Position numbers and translations under genes: made by a program. This document shows, in pieces, positions 25,801 through 34,626 of a DNA stretch of 34,630 bases (positions are counted from its first letter, which is position 1; every line of letters begins with the position of its first letter). Under the pieces are notes generated by a model. That model saw nothing but the letters and a program-made list of their open reading frames with translations. It was not told the origin of the DNA and ran no database searches. This stretch comes from an uncultured Clostridia bacterium (lineage in GTDB: Bacteria > Bacillota > Clostridia > TANB77 > CAG-508), in the NCBI GenBank assembly GCA_947630235.1, contig CANRGN010000020.1:1-34630 (forward strand). The letters run 5' to 3'.

Positions 25801-26951
25801 GAATAGAAGAAAGTTTATATGATGGAGAGGTATATGTAGCAAAATATTGGAGGACAAAAAATCATCCGAATCCAAAGGAGCCTACTGAAGTAGAAGAATT
25901 TGAAACACATAAAGATAGTAGTGATAATATAAATCCAAAAGATGCTAGAGATAGAGAAGTAATAGCATATTATAAAAGAGATTCAAAAGGTAATTTATAT
26001 ATGTTTGGAATGGAAGATAAAGATACTACTGTTTTTTATGATAGAGAACAATCTTTTTCTGTCTCTTCTTCAAAAATTAAAAAAGGTGTTCAAAAAGAAA
26101 TTACTACAGCAGAAGAGATTATGGGACTAGAAATTAGAGATAAAGTTAAATACCCATTTCCTATTGTTGTAAAAGAGACTGGTGAAAAATTTATAAATAA
26201 ATATATTCCTGGTGAAATACAAGATGTAATTAAAATTGATGGAGCTATTTTAGGGTATTCTGAAAAAGATGCAAAAAAAGGTAAAGATGGAATGATAAGA
26301 GATGAAAATACAGCTTTCTTTTTAGTATCTACAATAGAATGGGATGGTAAGGAGGAATATTATTTTCTAGATAGTAATTACGAATATTCCAGTGTAAAAG
26401 TAAGAAATAATGAGGTATTTACAAAAAGTAAACCAATTAAAGGTAGTATATCTCAAGATATATTACTTAATGTTAGTACAGATAAAAATAAGAAAAAATT
26501 TGAAACAAGAAAAATTTTGGCAGAATTTGAATCAGAAGACTTAGATGAAAATGGAAATCCTTGTCCAAAGAAAAGAATTGCAGTTACAAGGGATTCTGAT
26601 GGAAAACTTCAAGTAATAGAGCCTTATGGTGAAAAGGATGGAAAAAGATATGCTTGTTTACTTCCACAAACAATATGTATGGATGAAAGAGTAAGAGAAA
26701 AATATGAAGAAAGACATCCGGAACAATACGGAGAAGTAAAAGAGATGTCTAGTTTTAATTTTGAATCAGAAGATTCAAGGCAAGAATATAAAAGAGCAGA
26801 AGAAGCATTGCCAGTAGCAATTGATGCTTATAGAGAATATAGAATTGATCATAAAGATATTATGAATCAAAAGGGGATTATTTTAAAATTAGTTTCAAAA
26901 ATATTGAACAAACGAAATAATAAAGAAAAAGATAATGATGATGGAAGATAG
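22848..26951 (+). CDS. Transglutaminase-like protein with two catalytic modules, one degenerate
   Basis: A 1367-aa paralogue of the protein at 18299. Module 1 (about residues 1-450) has the intact triad C292, H332, D347. Module 2 (about 455-880) repeats the whole module, starting IEIFSNNDKLNIESKNLRRC. In it the catalytic Cys is His (H744 in RCVHAGYAEIL) and the His is Tyr (Y784 in NYAYNQV); only D799 remains, so module 2 should be inactive. The C-terminal 480 residues match the paralogue, but its two membrane segments are missing: the junction is at about 947 (NLSQRINTEFDS). The cut removes about 145 residues. No signal peptide. The SD GAGG lies 8 nt upstream. Confidence 0.8.
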   Translation: MAFFEIIKIFSNNDKLNIESKNLDSCYIVGSKERKDVKLQIDKLEVPENVDYEISNLIVENDVINQLSGHSIKFKNCTIQNIEGLLAINPREGRFLENVELSDENIVINTSYVFEKNQYKFDIDCTKAKEITQEMLDNFAKFHREGEQFILNFTIEQLKAIKENGLVIDKVCDVSTVIENASELSAQDAKEMMKTLNLKYVKITPKENESFCSHHIYEATEYQKSREVLDKILEGLDPNDSDKVKLLSEIYKRLAFHMKYDHDAVNDEKIEKERKFSSRNLVGGLLEGRCVCAGYAEILRNACAICGIESRYIFSKEKLTMEKEENILQYAHAFNQVKIDGVWYNVDLTWDRDRIVEGKLPQYFLKNDVDFKKIESKGSNGKYTVDRYHIPDDWNKFDKCDKNYSQGKIEKLFDSKKQPKYLVSILKLGKKIKNALERDDSLGTKNSNEVIKPEPKIENIEIFSNNDKLNIESKNLRRCIIVGSKEREDVKLQIDKLEVPENVDYEISNLIVENDVINQLSGSSIKLENCTIQNIEGLLEINQRKNRELKNVELSDENIVINTSDVSDDEYKFNIDCTKSKEISQEMLDNLAKLYRKGEQLTLSFTIKQLEEIQKKGLVIDKVCDVSTVIENASELSAQDTKKMMETLGLKYVKITPKENENAYSHHIYEAKVYQKSREELDKILKGLEPNDSNEAKIFAEIYKRLAFHIKFDYDVRKNEKKAEKRKFSSKDLVGGLLDRRCVHAGYAEILRNACAICGIEARYVSSKEKIIIDDDGNISEENYAYNQVKVDGKWYNVDLTLDRAGIVKGQLPQYFLKNDVDFTKIEGNGSDKDILNRYHMPCDSQSCYKCYETCPQEVTKELFKNQPKYLVSIQNLGKKIKDALKILEHKFYPTDLVDETAVLYPNGKNGQALGIEYFKSSEHLKKLSATELVTKEILEDRAKGNLSQRINTEFDSTIEKKLLETEMHLRSVELCDGILYSGSGIEESLYDGEVYVAKYWRTKNHPNPKEPTEVEEFETHKDSSDNINPKDARDREVIAYYKRDSKGNLYMFGMEDKDTTVFYDREQSFSVSSSKIKKGVQKEITTAEEIMGLEIRDKVKYPFPIVVKETGEKFINKYIPGEIQDVIKIDGAILGYSEKDAKKGKDGMIRDENTAFFLVSTIEWDGKEEYYFLDSNYEYSSVKVRNNEVFTKSKPIKGSISQDILLNVSTDKNKKKFETRKILAEFESEDLDENGNPCPKKRIAVTRDSDGKLQVIEPYGEKDGKRYACLLPQTICMDERVREKYEERHPEQYGEVKEMSSFNFESEDSRQEYKRAEEALPVAIDAYREYRIDHKDIMNQKGIILKLVSKILNKRNNKEKDNDDGR

Positions 26952-26958
26952 TTGAACG

Positions 26959-27008
26959 GAGTCAAAGGGAAGAGTCAGAGGTGAGCCTCTGGCTTTTCCC
27001 TTTGACTC
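26959..27008 (+). terminator. Long hairpin after the transglutaminase-like cluster
   Basis: A 23-bp stem (26959-26981 with 26986-27008; two G-T pairs) has a TGAG loop. It lies just after the stop at 26951. There is no T-run after it, so it is either a weak terminator or an mRNA 3'-end stabiliser. Confidence 0.55.
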
Positions 27009-27052
27009 AGTCCATCTTGTTCATATTGTAAACAGAAAAAAATGTAAGGTAC

Positions 27053-27081
27053 TTGACAAAAATGCTATATAATATTAAAAT
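27053..27081 (+). promoter_or_regulatory. Promoter for the MarR/ABC exporter operon
   Basis: TTGACA (27053-27058) is followed at 17 nt by TAAAAT (27076-27081). A TATAAT at 27068-27073 is too close to this -35 to be its partner. The start codon at 27122 is 40 nt on. No obvious MarR palindrome stands out. Confidence 0.5.
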
Positions 27082-27121
27082 ATATTAGTCGTAGAAATTA
27101 TTTGAGAGGAGTGATGAGTTT

Positions 27122-27565
27122 TTGAAAAGTGATGGTGTGTTCTTTCAAATTAAATCTTTAGATATACTTATACATAGGCATATTATGAAAGATTATGATA
27201 AAAAAAATTTTAAAATGCCAACTCAAATTCAAATAATGGGATATATAATAGAGCATGAAAATGAAGAAATATATCAAAAAGATTTAGAACGAGTATTAGG
27301 TCTTAGAAGGGCAACTGTATCTGGAGTTTTACAAACTATGGAAAAGTATAATTTAATTGAAAGAATAACAGATAGTCAAGATACAAGAACTAAAAAAATC
27401 ATATTAAAAAAAGAAGCAAAAATGAAGTTTTTACAGCATAAAAATGAATTAGATAATATAGAAAAAATTGCTTTAAAAGATATTTCAGAAGATGAAATAA
27501 AAGTATTTTGTGAAATTATAAAAAAGATGAAAAATAATATAGAAAAGGGAGGACAAAATGTTTAA
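27122..27565 (+). CDS. MarR-family transcription regulator
   Basis: A 147-aa winged-helix protein with the recognition region LERVLGLRRATVSGVLQTME and the wing ITDSQDTRTKKIILKKEA, both typical of MarR. The start is TTG with AGAGGAG about 10 nt upstream. It overlaps the first ABC gene by 8 nt and very likely represses this exporter operon, with release by a transported compound as in other MarR/ABC pairs. The ligand is unknown. Confidence 0.9.
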   Translation: MKSDGVFFQIKSLDILIHRHIMKDYDKKNFKMPTQIQIMGYIIEHENEEIYQKDLERVLGLRRATVSGVLQTMEKYNLIERITDSQDTRTKKIILKKEAKMKFLQHKNELDNIEKIALKDISEDEIKVFCEIIKKMKNNIEKGGQNV

Positions 27566-29318
27566 GTTATTAAAAACTTTAGAAAAAAAAGATTTTTTTA
27601 TTTATTTTTTTGTGGTTATATTGATATTTGGTCAAGTATGGCTAGAGCTTAAAATGCCTGATTATATGTCTGAAATAACTGTACTTGTACAAACTGAAGG
27701 AAGCCAAATGAATGAAATATTAAAAAATGGTGGATATATGATAGCATGTGCTTTGGGAAGTTTAGTACTTGCAATTATTACAGGTTTTTTTGTATCTATG
27801 GTTTCTGCTAATTTTTCTATGAATATTAGAAAAAGTTTATTTGATAAAGTTGAAAATTTAGCAATGCATGAAGTAAAACAGTTTTCTACAAGTAGTTTAA
27901 TTACTAGAACCACAAATGATATTACTCAAATTCAAATGTTTATAGCTATGGGATTACAGCTTTTGATAAAAGCTCCTATAACAGCAGTTTGGGCAATAAC
28001 AAAGATTTTAAATAAAGGTTATGAATGGACCATTGCTACAGGAGTGGCTATAGTACTTTTATTTATAGTAATTGGAATAGTTACATCAATTGTTTTACCT
28101 AGATTTAAAAAGGTTCAAAAATTAATAGATAAATTAAATGGTGTAACTAGAGAAAATCTTACTGGTATTAGAGTAGTAAGAGCTTTTAATGCTGAAGTTT
28201 ATCAAGAAAATAAATTTGAAGAAACAAATAATAATTTAACTAATCTTCAATTATTTAATCAAAAAGTATTTTCTGTTTTTCAACCTGTTATGTATTTAAC
28301 TATGCATACTTTAACTTTGGCTATTTATTTTATAGGAGCATATTTAATAGAAAATGCAGGATTAGCAGATAAAATAACTTTATTTGGAAATATGGTTGTA
28401 TTTAGTTCATATTCTATGCAAGTTATAATGAGCTTTTTAATGCTTGCTATGATTTTTATGATGATGCCAAGAGCTCAGATTTCTGCTAATCGTATAAATG
28501 AAGTTTTAGATACTGATATAACTATAAAAGATGGAGCTGTATGTGAAAATAAAACAAATGAAATAGGAACAGTTGAATTTAAAAATGTTTGTTTTAAATA
28601 TCCTGATAGTGATGAATATTTATTAAAAAATATTTCATTTAAAGCAAATAAAGGAGAAACAGTGGCTTTTATTGGCTCAACTGGTAGTGGTAAATCAACA
28701 CTAATAAACTTAATACCTAGATTTTATGACACAACTGAAGGTGAAGTTTTAGTTGATGGAATAAATGTAAAAGAGTATAAAACTGAATTTTTAAATAATA
28801 AAATAGGTTATGTACCACAAAAAGCAGTTATGTTTAATGGAACAGTTAGATCTAATATTGCTTATGGAGATAATGGAAAAGGTAAATTTTCAGATTCAAA
28901 AGTAAAAGAAGCTATAAAAATAGCCCAAGCAAAAGATTTTGTTGAAAAAATGGAAGGAAGCTATGATGCCCATATGGCTAGAGGAGGAACTAATGTATCT
29001 GGTGGGCAAAAACAAAGATTATCAATAGCTAGAGCTATAGCAAGAGATCCTGAAATATATATTTTTGATGATACATTTTCAGCTTTAGATTATAAAACAG
29101 ATGCAATATTAAGAAAAGAATTGAATTCATATATAAAAGATTCTACTAAATTAATTGTAGCTCAAAGAATTGGTACAATAATGAATAGTGATAAAATAGT
29201 AGTTTTAGATGAGGGAGAGATAGTAGGAATAGGAACTCATAAAGAGCTTCTTCAAAATTGTGAAGTTTATAAACAAATTGCATTATCTCAACTTAGCGAA
29301 GAAGAACTTACTTCTTAA
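27558..29318 (+). CDS. ABC exporter half-transporter, degenerate-site subunit
   Basis: A 586-aa half-transporter: six membrane helices in residues about 1-310, then a nucleotide-binding domain. Walker A is GSTGSGKST and the signature is NVSGGQKQR (canonical). Walker B reads IYIFDDTFSALD, with Asp in place of the catalytic Glu, and the H-loop has Gln (VAQRIG) in place of His. This is the non-catalytic half of a heterodimer such as BmrC/BmrD or TM287/288, and the next gene supplies the partner. A strong SD (GGAGG) and an 8-nt overlap with the MarR gene indicate one operon. The substrate is unknown; multidrug export is the usual role. Confidence 0.92.
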   Translation: MFKLLKTLEKKDFFIYFFVVILIFGQVWLELKMPDYMSEITVLVQTEGSQMNEILKNGGYMIACALGSLVLAIITGFFVSMVSANFSMNIRKSLFDKVENLAMHEVKQFSTSSLITRTTNDITQIQMFIAMGLQLLIKAPITAVWAITKILNKGYEWTIATGVAIVLLFIVIGIVTSIVLPRFKKVQKLIDKLNGVTRENLTGIRVVRAFNAEVYQENKFEETNNNLTNLQLFNQKVFSVFQPVMYLTMHTLTLAIYFIGAYLIENAGLADKITLFGNMVVFSSYSMQVIMSFLMLAMIFMMMPRAQISANRINEVLDTDITIKDGAVCENKTNEIGTVEFKNVCFKYPDSDEYLLKNISFKANKGETVAFIGSTGSGKSTLINLIPRFYDTTEGEVLVDGINVKEYKTEFLNNKIGYVPQKAVMFNGTVRSNIAYGDNGKGKFSDSKVKEAIKIAQAKDFVEKMEGSYDAHMARGGTNVSGGQKQRLSIARAIARDPEIYIFDDTFSALDYKTDAILRKELNSYIKDSTKLIVAQRIGTIMNSDKIVVLDEGEIVGIGTHKELLQNCEVYKQIALSQLSEEELTS

Positions 29319-29364
29319 AAAATATAATTTTTAATAATTTGTAGAAAGGAAGGTTTTTATATAA

Positions 29365-31413
29365 ATGGACAATAATGAAAATCAATCAACTAGAAGAGTT
29401 CGTATGCGTGGCCCAGGTATGAGAGGTAATCCTGGTGAAAAAGCAAAGAATTTTAAAGGTGCAATTAAAAGATTATTTAGTGAATTAAAAGCTCAAAAAG
29501 TTTTAGTTATTTTTTCTATAATACTTGCTATTGGTAGTGCTGTTATTTCAATTCTTGCTCCTGACAGATTATCTGTATTAACAGATGAAATTTCAGAAGG
29601 ATTAGTAGTAAATAAAGAAAATTTAGAAAAAGTAATAGAGTTAACAAAAAATAATGCTTTAAAAAGTTCTTATTTAACTGATGTTGAAATTGATGGTCAA
29701 AAAATTTCAGCAGAAGATCAATACAAATGTATTGAAGTAATGATTTCATTGGGGCAAGATTCAAATGAAACTGATTTATACTCAAAATTAGATGAACTTC
29801 CAAAAAGTGTTCAAAATATTATTAAACCATCAATGGATATGGAAGCAGTAAAAAGAATTGCTTTAATGTTATTTATTATGTATTTAGTTAGTGCTTTATT
29901 AAGCTTTGTTCAAGGATTATGTATGACAGATGTTGCAAATAAATTTGCAAAAAGTTTAAGAAGTAGAATTTCATTAAAAATAAATAAATTACCACTTAGA
30001 TATTTTGATCTTCATTCAATAGGAGATATTTTATCAAGAGTAACAAATGATGTAGACACAATTGCTCAAAGTATGAATCAATCTCTAGGAATGCTTGCAA
30101 CAAGTGTTACATTATTTATAGGCTCTATAATAATGATGTTTTATACAAATTGGATATTAGCATTAACAGCTATAGGCGCTAGTATTTTAGGTTTTGTTGG
30201 AATGTTTTCAATACTTTCAAAATCTCAAAAATATTTCGTAGCAAGGCAAGTTGAACTTGGAAAATTAAATGGTCATATAGAAGAAATTTATTCTGGCTTA
30301 AATGTTGTTAAAGTATATAATGGTAAAAAAGAAGCAGATGAAAAATTTGATGAATTAAATAAAAAGGTTTGTGAAGCTAATAGAAAAAGTCAATTTTTAT
30401 CAGGACTTATGCAACCATTGATGGGATTTATAGGAAATTTTGGATATGTAGCAGTGTGTATAGTAGGTGCACTTCTTACAATGAATGATATTATAACTTT
30501 TGGTGTAATAATAGCATTTATTACTTATGTTAGATTATTTACAAATCCATTATCTCAAATAGCTCAATCTATGACATCACTTCAATCTACAGCTGCTGCT
30601 TCTGAAAGAGTTTTTGAGTTTTTAGATGAAAAAGAAATGCAATCACAAGAAAATATAACAAAATCATTAGATAAAGATATAGTTAAAGGTGAAATAGAAT
30701 TTAAAAATGTTGTATTTCAATATGATAACAACGATAAGCCTACAGTAAAAAATTTTTCTGCTATAGCAAAGCCTGGTCAAAAAGTTGCTATTGTTGGTCC
30801 AACTGGTGCTGGAAAAACTACTTTAGTAAATCTTCTTATGAAATTTTATGATATAGATTCTGGAGATATAATAATAGATGGAGTTTCTACAAAAGAATTA
30901 ACTAGAGAAAATATTCATAGTTTATTTACTATGGTGCTTCAAGATACATGGTTGTTTGAAGGAACAATTAGAGAAAATATTGTATACAATAGAGAAAATA
31001 TATCTGATGATCAAGTAAAAGAAGTTTGCAAAGAAGTTGGAATAAGTCATTTTATAAAAACTCTTCCAAATGGTTTGGATGCAAAATTGGGTGAAAATGA
31101 TAGTGTATCAGCTGGTCAACGTCAATTATTAACAATTGCAAGAGGTATGATAGAAAATTCGCCATTTTTAATTCTAGATGAAGCTACTTCAAATGTTGAT
31201 ACTAGAACAGAAGAAATGGTACAAGAAGCAATGGATAAATTAACAGAAGGAAAAACATCTTTTATCATAGCTCATAGATTATCAACAATAAAAAATGCTG
31301 ATTTAATTTTAGTAATGAAAGAAGGAAATATTGTAGAACAAGGAAATCATGAAGAACTAATGAAGCAAGATGGTATATATGCAGAATTATATAATTCTCA
31401 ATTTGAAATGTAA
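29365..31413 (+). CDS. ABC exporter half-transporter, catalytic subunit
   Basis: A 682-aa half-transporter. It has an N-terminal basic tail (RRVRMRGPGMRG), a first membrane helix, then an insertion of about 90 residues that should lie outside, before the remaining helices. The nucleotide-binding domain has Walker A GPTGAGKTT, Walker B FLILDEATSNVD with the catalytic Glu, and an intact H-loop IIAHRLS. Its signature is degenerate (VSAGQRQ), the complement of the partner's pattern, so one functional ATP site should form from this Walker B and the partner's SGGQ. 46 nt separate it from the partner gene. Confidence 0.92.
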   Translation: MDNNENQSTRRVRMRGPGMRGNPGEKAKNFKGAIKRLFSELKAQKVLVIFSIILAIGSAVISILAPDRLSVLTDEISEGLVVNKENLEKVIELTKNNALKSSYLTDVEIDGQKISAEDQYKCIEVMISLGQDSNETDLYSKLDELPKSVQNIIKPSMDMEAVKRIALMLFIMYLVSALLSFVQGLCMTDVANKFAKSLRSRISLKINKLPLRYFDLHSIGDILSRVTNDVDTIAQSMNQSLGMLATSVTLFIGSIIMMFYTNWILALTAIGASILGFVGMFSILSKSQKYFVARQVELGKLNGHIEEIYSGLNVVKVYNGKKEADEKFDELNKKVCEANRKSQFLSGLMQPLMGFIGNFGYVAVCIVGALLTMNDIITFGVIIAFITYVRLFTNPLSQIAQSMTSLQSTAAASERVFEFLDEKEMQSQENITKSLDKDIVKGEIEFKNVVFQYDNNDKPTVKNFSAIAKPGQKVAIVGPTGAGKTTLVNLLMKFYDIDSGDIIIDGVSTKELTRENIHSLFTMVLQDTWLFEGTIRENIVYNRENISDDQVKEVCKEVGISHFIKTLPNGLDAKLGENDSVSAGQRQLLTIARGMIENSPFLILDEATSNVDTRTEEMVQEAMDKLTEGKTSFIIAHRLSTIKNADLILVMKEGNIVEQGNHEELMKQDGIYAELYNSQFEM

Positions 31414-31510
31414 TATTATATAAATGCTTGATACTGATTGATTAGATATGGAAAAATATGTAAGTTTTAAATTAAATTTATTAATATTTTATAAACTTTT
31501 TTTATTTTGA

Positions 31511-31539
31511 TTTACTTTGTGAAAGTTTTGTGATAAAAT
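31511..31539 (+). promoter_or_regulatory. Likely promoter for the GT2 glycosyltransferase
   Basis: TTTACT (31511-31516) and TAAAAT (31534-31539) are 17 nt apart, 35 nt before the start codon. Both boxes deviate from consensus. Confidence 0.4.
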
Positions 31540-31574
31540 TATGTAAAATGATTATAAGAAAAGGAAATATATAT

Positions 31575-32669
31575 ATGTTTAAAATAAGTACAATAATTCC
31601 AATTTATAATGACGAAAAATATTTGAAGAATTGTATAGAAAGCGTTATAAATCAATCATTTGGATTTGAAAATATACAATTAATCTTAGTAGATGATAAA
31701 TCTTTAGATAAAAGCTTTAGTATAGCTGAAAAATATCAAAAAAAATATCCAAACAATATTATAATTAGACAATTAGAAAAAAATAGCGGTAATGGTGGTG
31801 TTCCTAGAAATACAGGAATAGAATTAGCAGAAGGAAAATATTTAACTTTTTCTGATGCAGATGATTTTTTTGACAAAGATGCTTTTAAAATTATGTATAA
31901 CGCAATAGAAGAAAAGCAAGCCGATTTTGTTACTACTAACTGGATATATGCAGATGATAAAGGAAATCCTTGGGAAAAACCTGTTTTTGATTTAGATAAA
32001 TTTGATGATTTTAAATTAGATATAAATGATTATGATAAAACTTTTTATGTAATGAATTCGTCAATGTGTAATAAAATATTTAATAGAGAATTTATAAATA
32101 AATATAATATAAGGTGTCTAGAAAATATTCCAGGAGAGGATACATATTTTTCTATGAAAGCATTTTTAAATGCTGAAAAAATATATTATAAAAAAGATAT
32201 AACATATTTTTATAGACAAAGAAATACATCATATAAAACTGCATCTGTATCTTGGAACTGTTCAAAAACATTTTTTGTTGGAATGAGTCAGGCTTATAGG
32301 AAAGTATATGAAGAATTTGTAAATCATAATCAAGTTGAATTTTATAGGTTTTTGTATGCTAGAAATATGACATATTTATTATATAGATTTATAGATTCAT
32401 CAAGATTAAAAGATGAAGAAAGATTAGAAATATTACAAGAACTTAGATGGTTTTTTAAATTAAGTTTTACTTTAAAAGTGCCTCCTTGTCAAAAATCTTT
32501 AATGATGTTATTAAAGAAAATTACAAATGGAGAATATAAAGATGCAATTGATATTTGTAAAATAATTGCAGAAATTAGAACTTTTATGAGTCCAGATATT
32601 AGACACAAGATGGCAAAACCATATGATGAAATGTATAAGGAAATTTTACGAAAAAAACTTAATAGTTAA
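31575..32669 (+). CDS. GT2-family glycosyltransferase
   Basis: A 364-aa inverting glycosyltransferase of the GT-A fold. The start FKISTIIPIYNDEKYLKNCI and the metal-binding FSDADDFFD motif are diagnostic; GGVPRNTGIELAEGKYL lies between them. The second half is helical and of unknown role. There are no membrane helices. Start choice: the frame is open from 31530, but ATG 31575 has AAGGAA about 8 nt upstream and gives the normal family N-terminus. Likely roles are surface polysaccharide or teichoic acid glycosylation; the neighbours do not decide which. Confidence 0.88.
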   Translation: MFKISTIIPIYNDEKYLKNCIESVINQSFGFENIQLILVDDKSLDKSFSIAEKYQKKYPNNIIIRQLEKNSGNGGVPRNTGIELAEGKYLTFSDADDFFDKDAFKIMYNAIEEKQADFVTTNWIYADDKGNPWEKPVFDLDKFDDFKLDINDYDKTFYVMNSSMCNKIFNREFINKYNIRCLENIPGEDTYFSMKAFLNAEKIYYKKDITYFYRQRNTSYKTASVSWNCSKTFFVGMSQAYRKVYEEFVNHNQVEFYRFLYARNMTYLLYRFIDSSRLKDEERLEILQELRWFFKLSFTLKVPPCQKSLMMLLKKITNGEYKDAIDICKIIAEIRTFMSPDIRHKMAKPYDEMYKEILRKKLNS

Positions 32670-32719
32670 TAAAAAAGAATTTGTTTAGATATATTTTTCT
32701 AAATAAATTCTTTTTTATT
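32668..32719 (+). terminator. A/T-rich terminator after the GT2 gene
   Basis: AATAAAAAAGAATT pairs with AATTCTTTTTTATT, with a further CTAAA/TTTAG step inside. The T-tract lies in the right arm, so it could work in both directions. The region 32720-32841 is AT-rich; a TATAAT at about 32827 may start the fragment that follows. Confidence 0.75.
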
Positions 32720-32841
32720 TAGTATGAAAGTTCTTTGTAGATAGACTAAATAAAAAATTTTTCTTTCTTAACAATTTAATGTGTAATTTCAAATATATAT
32801 TTATTGCAATTTGGGAATGAATGTTATAATATTATAAAAAG

Positions 32842-33105
32842 GTGCAATTTTCAGAGGTTTATATAAAATACTTTAAGAACAATGTTTATTCTTGTATTGA
32901 AATAAAGAACTTTGGAAATCCAATAGACGAAAAAGATTTGCCACATATATTTGAAAGATTTTTCAAAGGAAAAAATTCTAGCTTAGAAAGTATTGGAATT
33001 GGTTTAGCATTATCAAAAAATATTATAGAAAAAGATAATGGAACAATATTGGTACAGTCACAAGATGATTATACTAATTTTATAATAAAATATTTTGATT
33101 TATAA
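32842..33105 (+). pseudogene. C-terminal fragment of a sensor histidine kinase
   Basis: The 87 residues match only the end of a HATPase_c domain: KNFGNPIDEKDLPHIFERFF (G1 and F boxes), then ESIGIGLALSKNIIEKDNGTI (G2 box). The sensor, the dimerisation domain with the phosphorylated His, and the N box are missing, and no response regulator is nearby. The frame opens at GTG 32842 with no SD. It is a decayed gene, although a short ATP-binding peptide cannot be excluded. Confidence 0.75.
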
Positions 33106-33126
33106 ATTTTTATGGGAGGGATTTTT

Positions 33127-34626
33127 ATGAAAATGGCTATAAAGAGAGGTTTGGTTGTACTCGTAGGATTAGCTTTGCAATTTTTATTATCTTTATCAAT
33201 ATATTTATTTTTTATTGAACATATTTTAATAATTAATATTTTATTTACTATATTTTCATTATTATTAATATTTGATTTAATAAAAACTAGCAAGAATTAT
33301 TCATTTACATTACCAATTATTATTATTTTAATTATATTTCCATTAATTGGAACTTTACTTTATATAATTTTTCAGAAAAATAAGAATAATAGTAAAACAT
33401 TGAAAAGAATAAAAAAGAGTGAAGAAGAAAATAAAAAATATTTAGTACAAAACGAGAAAAATAAAGAAGAAATTAATAATAATGGAAAAATTAGATATTT
33501 GAGTGAGTTTGCAGGATATCCAGTAACTAAAAATAATGATGTAAATTATTATCCAATAGGTGAAGAGGCTTTTGAAGTTATGCTTGAAGAACTAAAAAAA
33601 GCGGAGAAGTTTATTTTTTTCGAGTACTTTATTGTAGCTCATGGAAAAATGTGGGATTCTATTTTAGAAATATTAGAAGAAAAAGCTTCACAAGGTTTAG
33701 ATGTAAGGGTTATGTATGATGATTTTGGCTGTATTTCTACACTTAAAAATTCATATCCGAAAGAATTAGAGGCAAAAGGAATAAAGTGTGTAGCTTTTAA
33801 TTCGCTAAATCCTATTGCTGGTGTAATAATGAATAATCGTGATCATAGAAAAATTTTAGTTATAGATGGAAAAGTAGCTTTTTCTGGTGGAATTAATATT
33901 GCAGATGAATATATAAATATAAATAGTAAATATGGTCATTGGAAGGATAATGGAATTAAAATTTCAGGTGATGCAGTATGGAATTATTCTGTTATGTTTT
34001 TAACTATGTGGAATGCTTTTAAAAATGAAGATTCTGATTTTACAAAATTTAAATATGATTTTTCTAATAAAGAAGATAAAAATGGTTATGTAGTTCCTTA
34101 TGGTGAAACTCCACTTGATGAAGAAATTACAGGTGAAGATGTATATTTAAATATAATAAATCAATCAAATAAATATGTTTATATTTTTACACCATATTTA
34201 ATTATAGATACAGATATGATAAATGCATTAAATTTGGCAGTAAAAAGAGGTGTGGATGTTAGAATTGTAATTCCAGGAATACCTGATAAAAAAACAGTTT
34301 ATACTTTAACAGAATCTTATGTTGAACCTTTGGTAAAAGGTGGAGTAAAAATATACAAATATACTCCTGGTTTTGTACATAGTAAGGTTTTTGTATCAGA
34401 TGATAATATAGCTACAGTTGGAACAATTAATATGGATTATAGAAGTTTATATTTACATTTTGAATGTGGATGTTATTTAGAAAATGTTGATGTAATAAAA
34501 GATATAAAGAAAGATTTAATTGATACAATGGAAAAAAGCCATAAAATCACCAAAGAAGAATCAACTCCAAAATTATTTAAATCAATTTGGCAAGCTTTAT
34601 TAAGATTAGTTGCTCCACTTATGTAA
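33127..34626 (+). CDS. cls: Cardiolipin synthase (phospholipase D family)
   Basis: A 499-aa membrane enzyme that joins phosphatidylglycerol molecules to make cardiolipin. Three hydrophobic segments occupy about residues 7-75. Two HKD-type motifs follow: DHRKILVIDGKVAFSGGIN and HSKVFVSDDNIATVGTINMD. The C-terminal ALLRLVAPLM end is typical. Start choice: GGGAGGG at 33113-33119 stands 7 nt before ATG 33127, while the upstream ATG 33112 overlaps that SD. It lies 21 nt after the kinase fragment. The gene is complete and ends 4 nt before the window does. Confidence 0.92.
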   Translation: MKMAIKRGLVVLVGLALQFLLSLSIYLFFIEHILIINILFTIFSLLLIFDLIKTSKNYSFTLPIIIILIIFPLIGTLLYIIFQKNKNNSKTLKRIKKSEEENKKYLVQNEKNKEEINNNGKIRYLSEFAGYPVTKNNDVNYYPIGEEAFEVMLEELKKAEKFIFFEYFIVAHGKMWDSILEILEEKASQGLDVRVMYDDFGCISTLKNSYPKELEAKGIKCVAFNSLNPIAGVIMNNRDHRKILVIDGKVAFSGGINIADEYININSKYGHWKDNGIKISGDAVWNYSVMFLTMWNAFKNEDSDFTKFKYDFSNKEDKNGYVVPYGETPLDEEITGEDVYLNIINQSNKYVYIFTPYLIIDTDMINALNLAVKRGVDVRIVIPGIPDKKTVYTLTESYVEPLVKGGVKIYKYTPGFVHSKVFVSDDNIATVGTINMDYRSLYLHFECGCYLENVDVIKDIKKDLIDTMEKSHKITKEESTPKLFKSIWQALLRLVAPLM

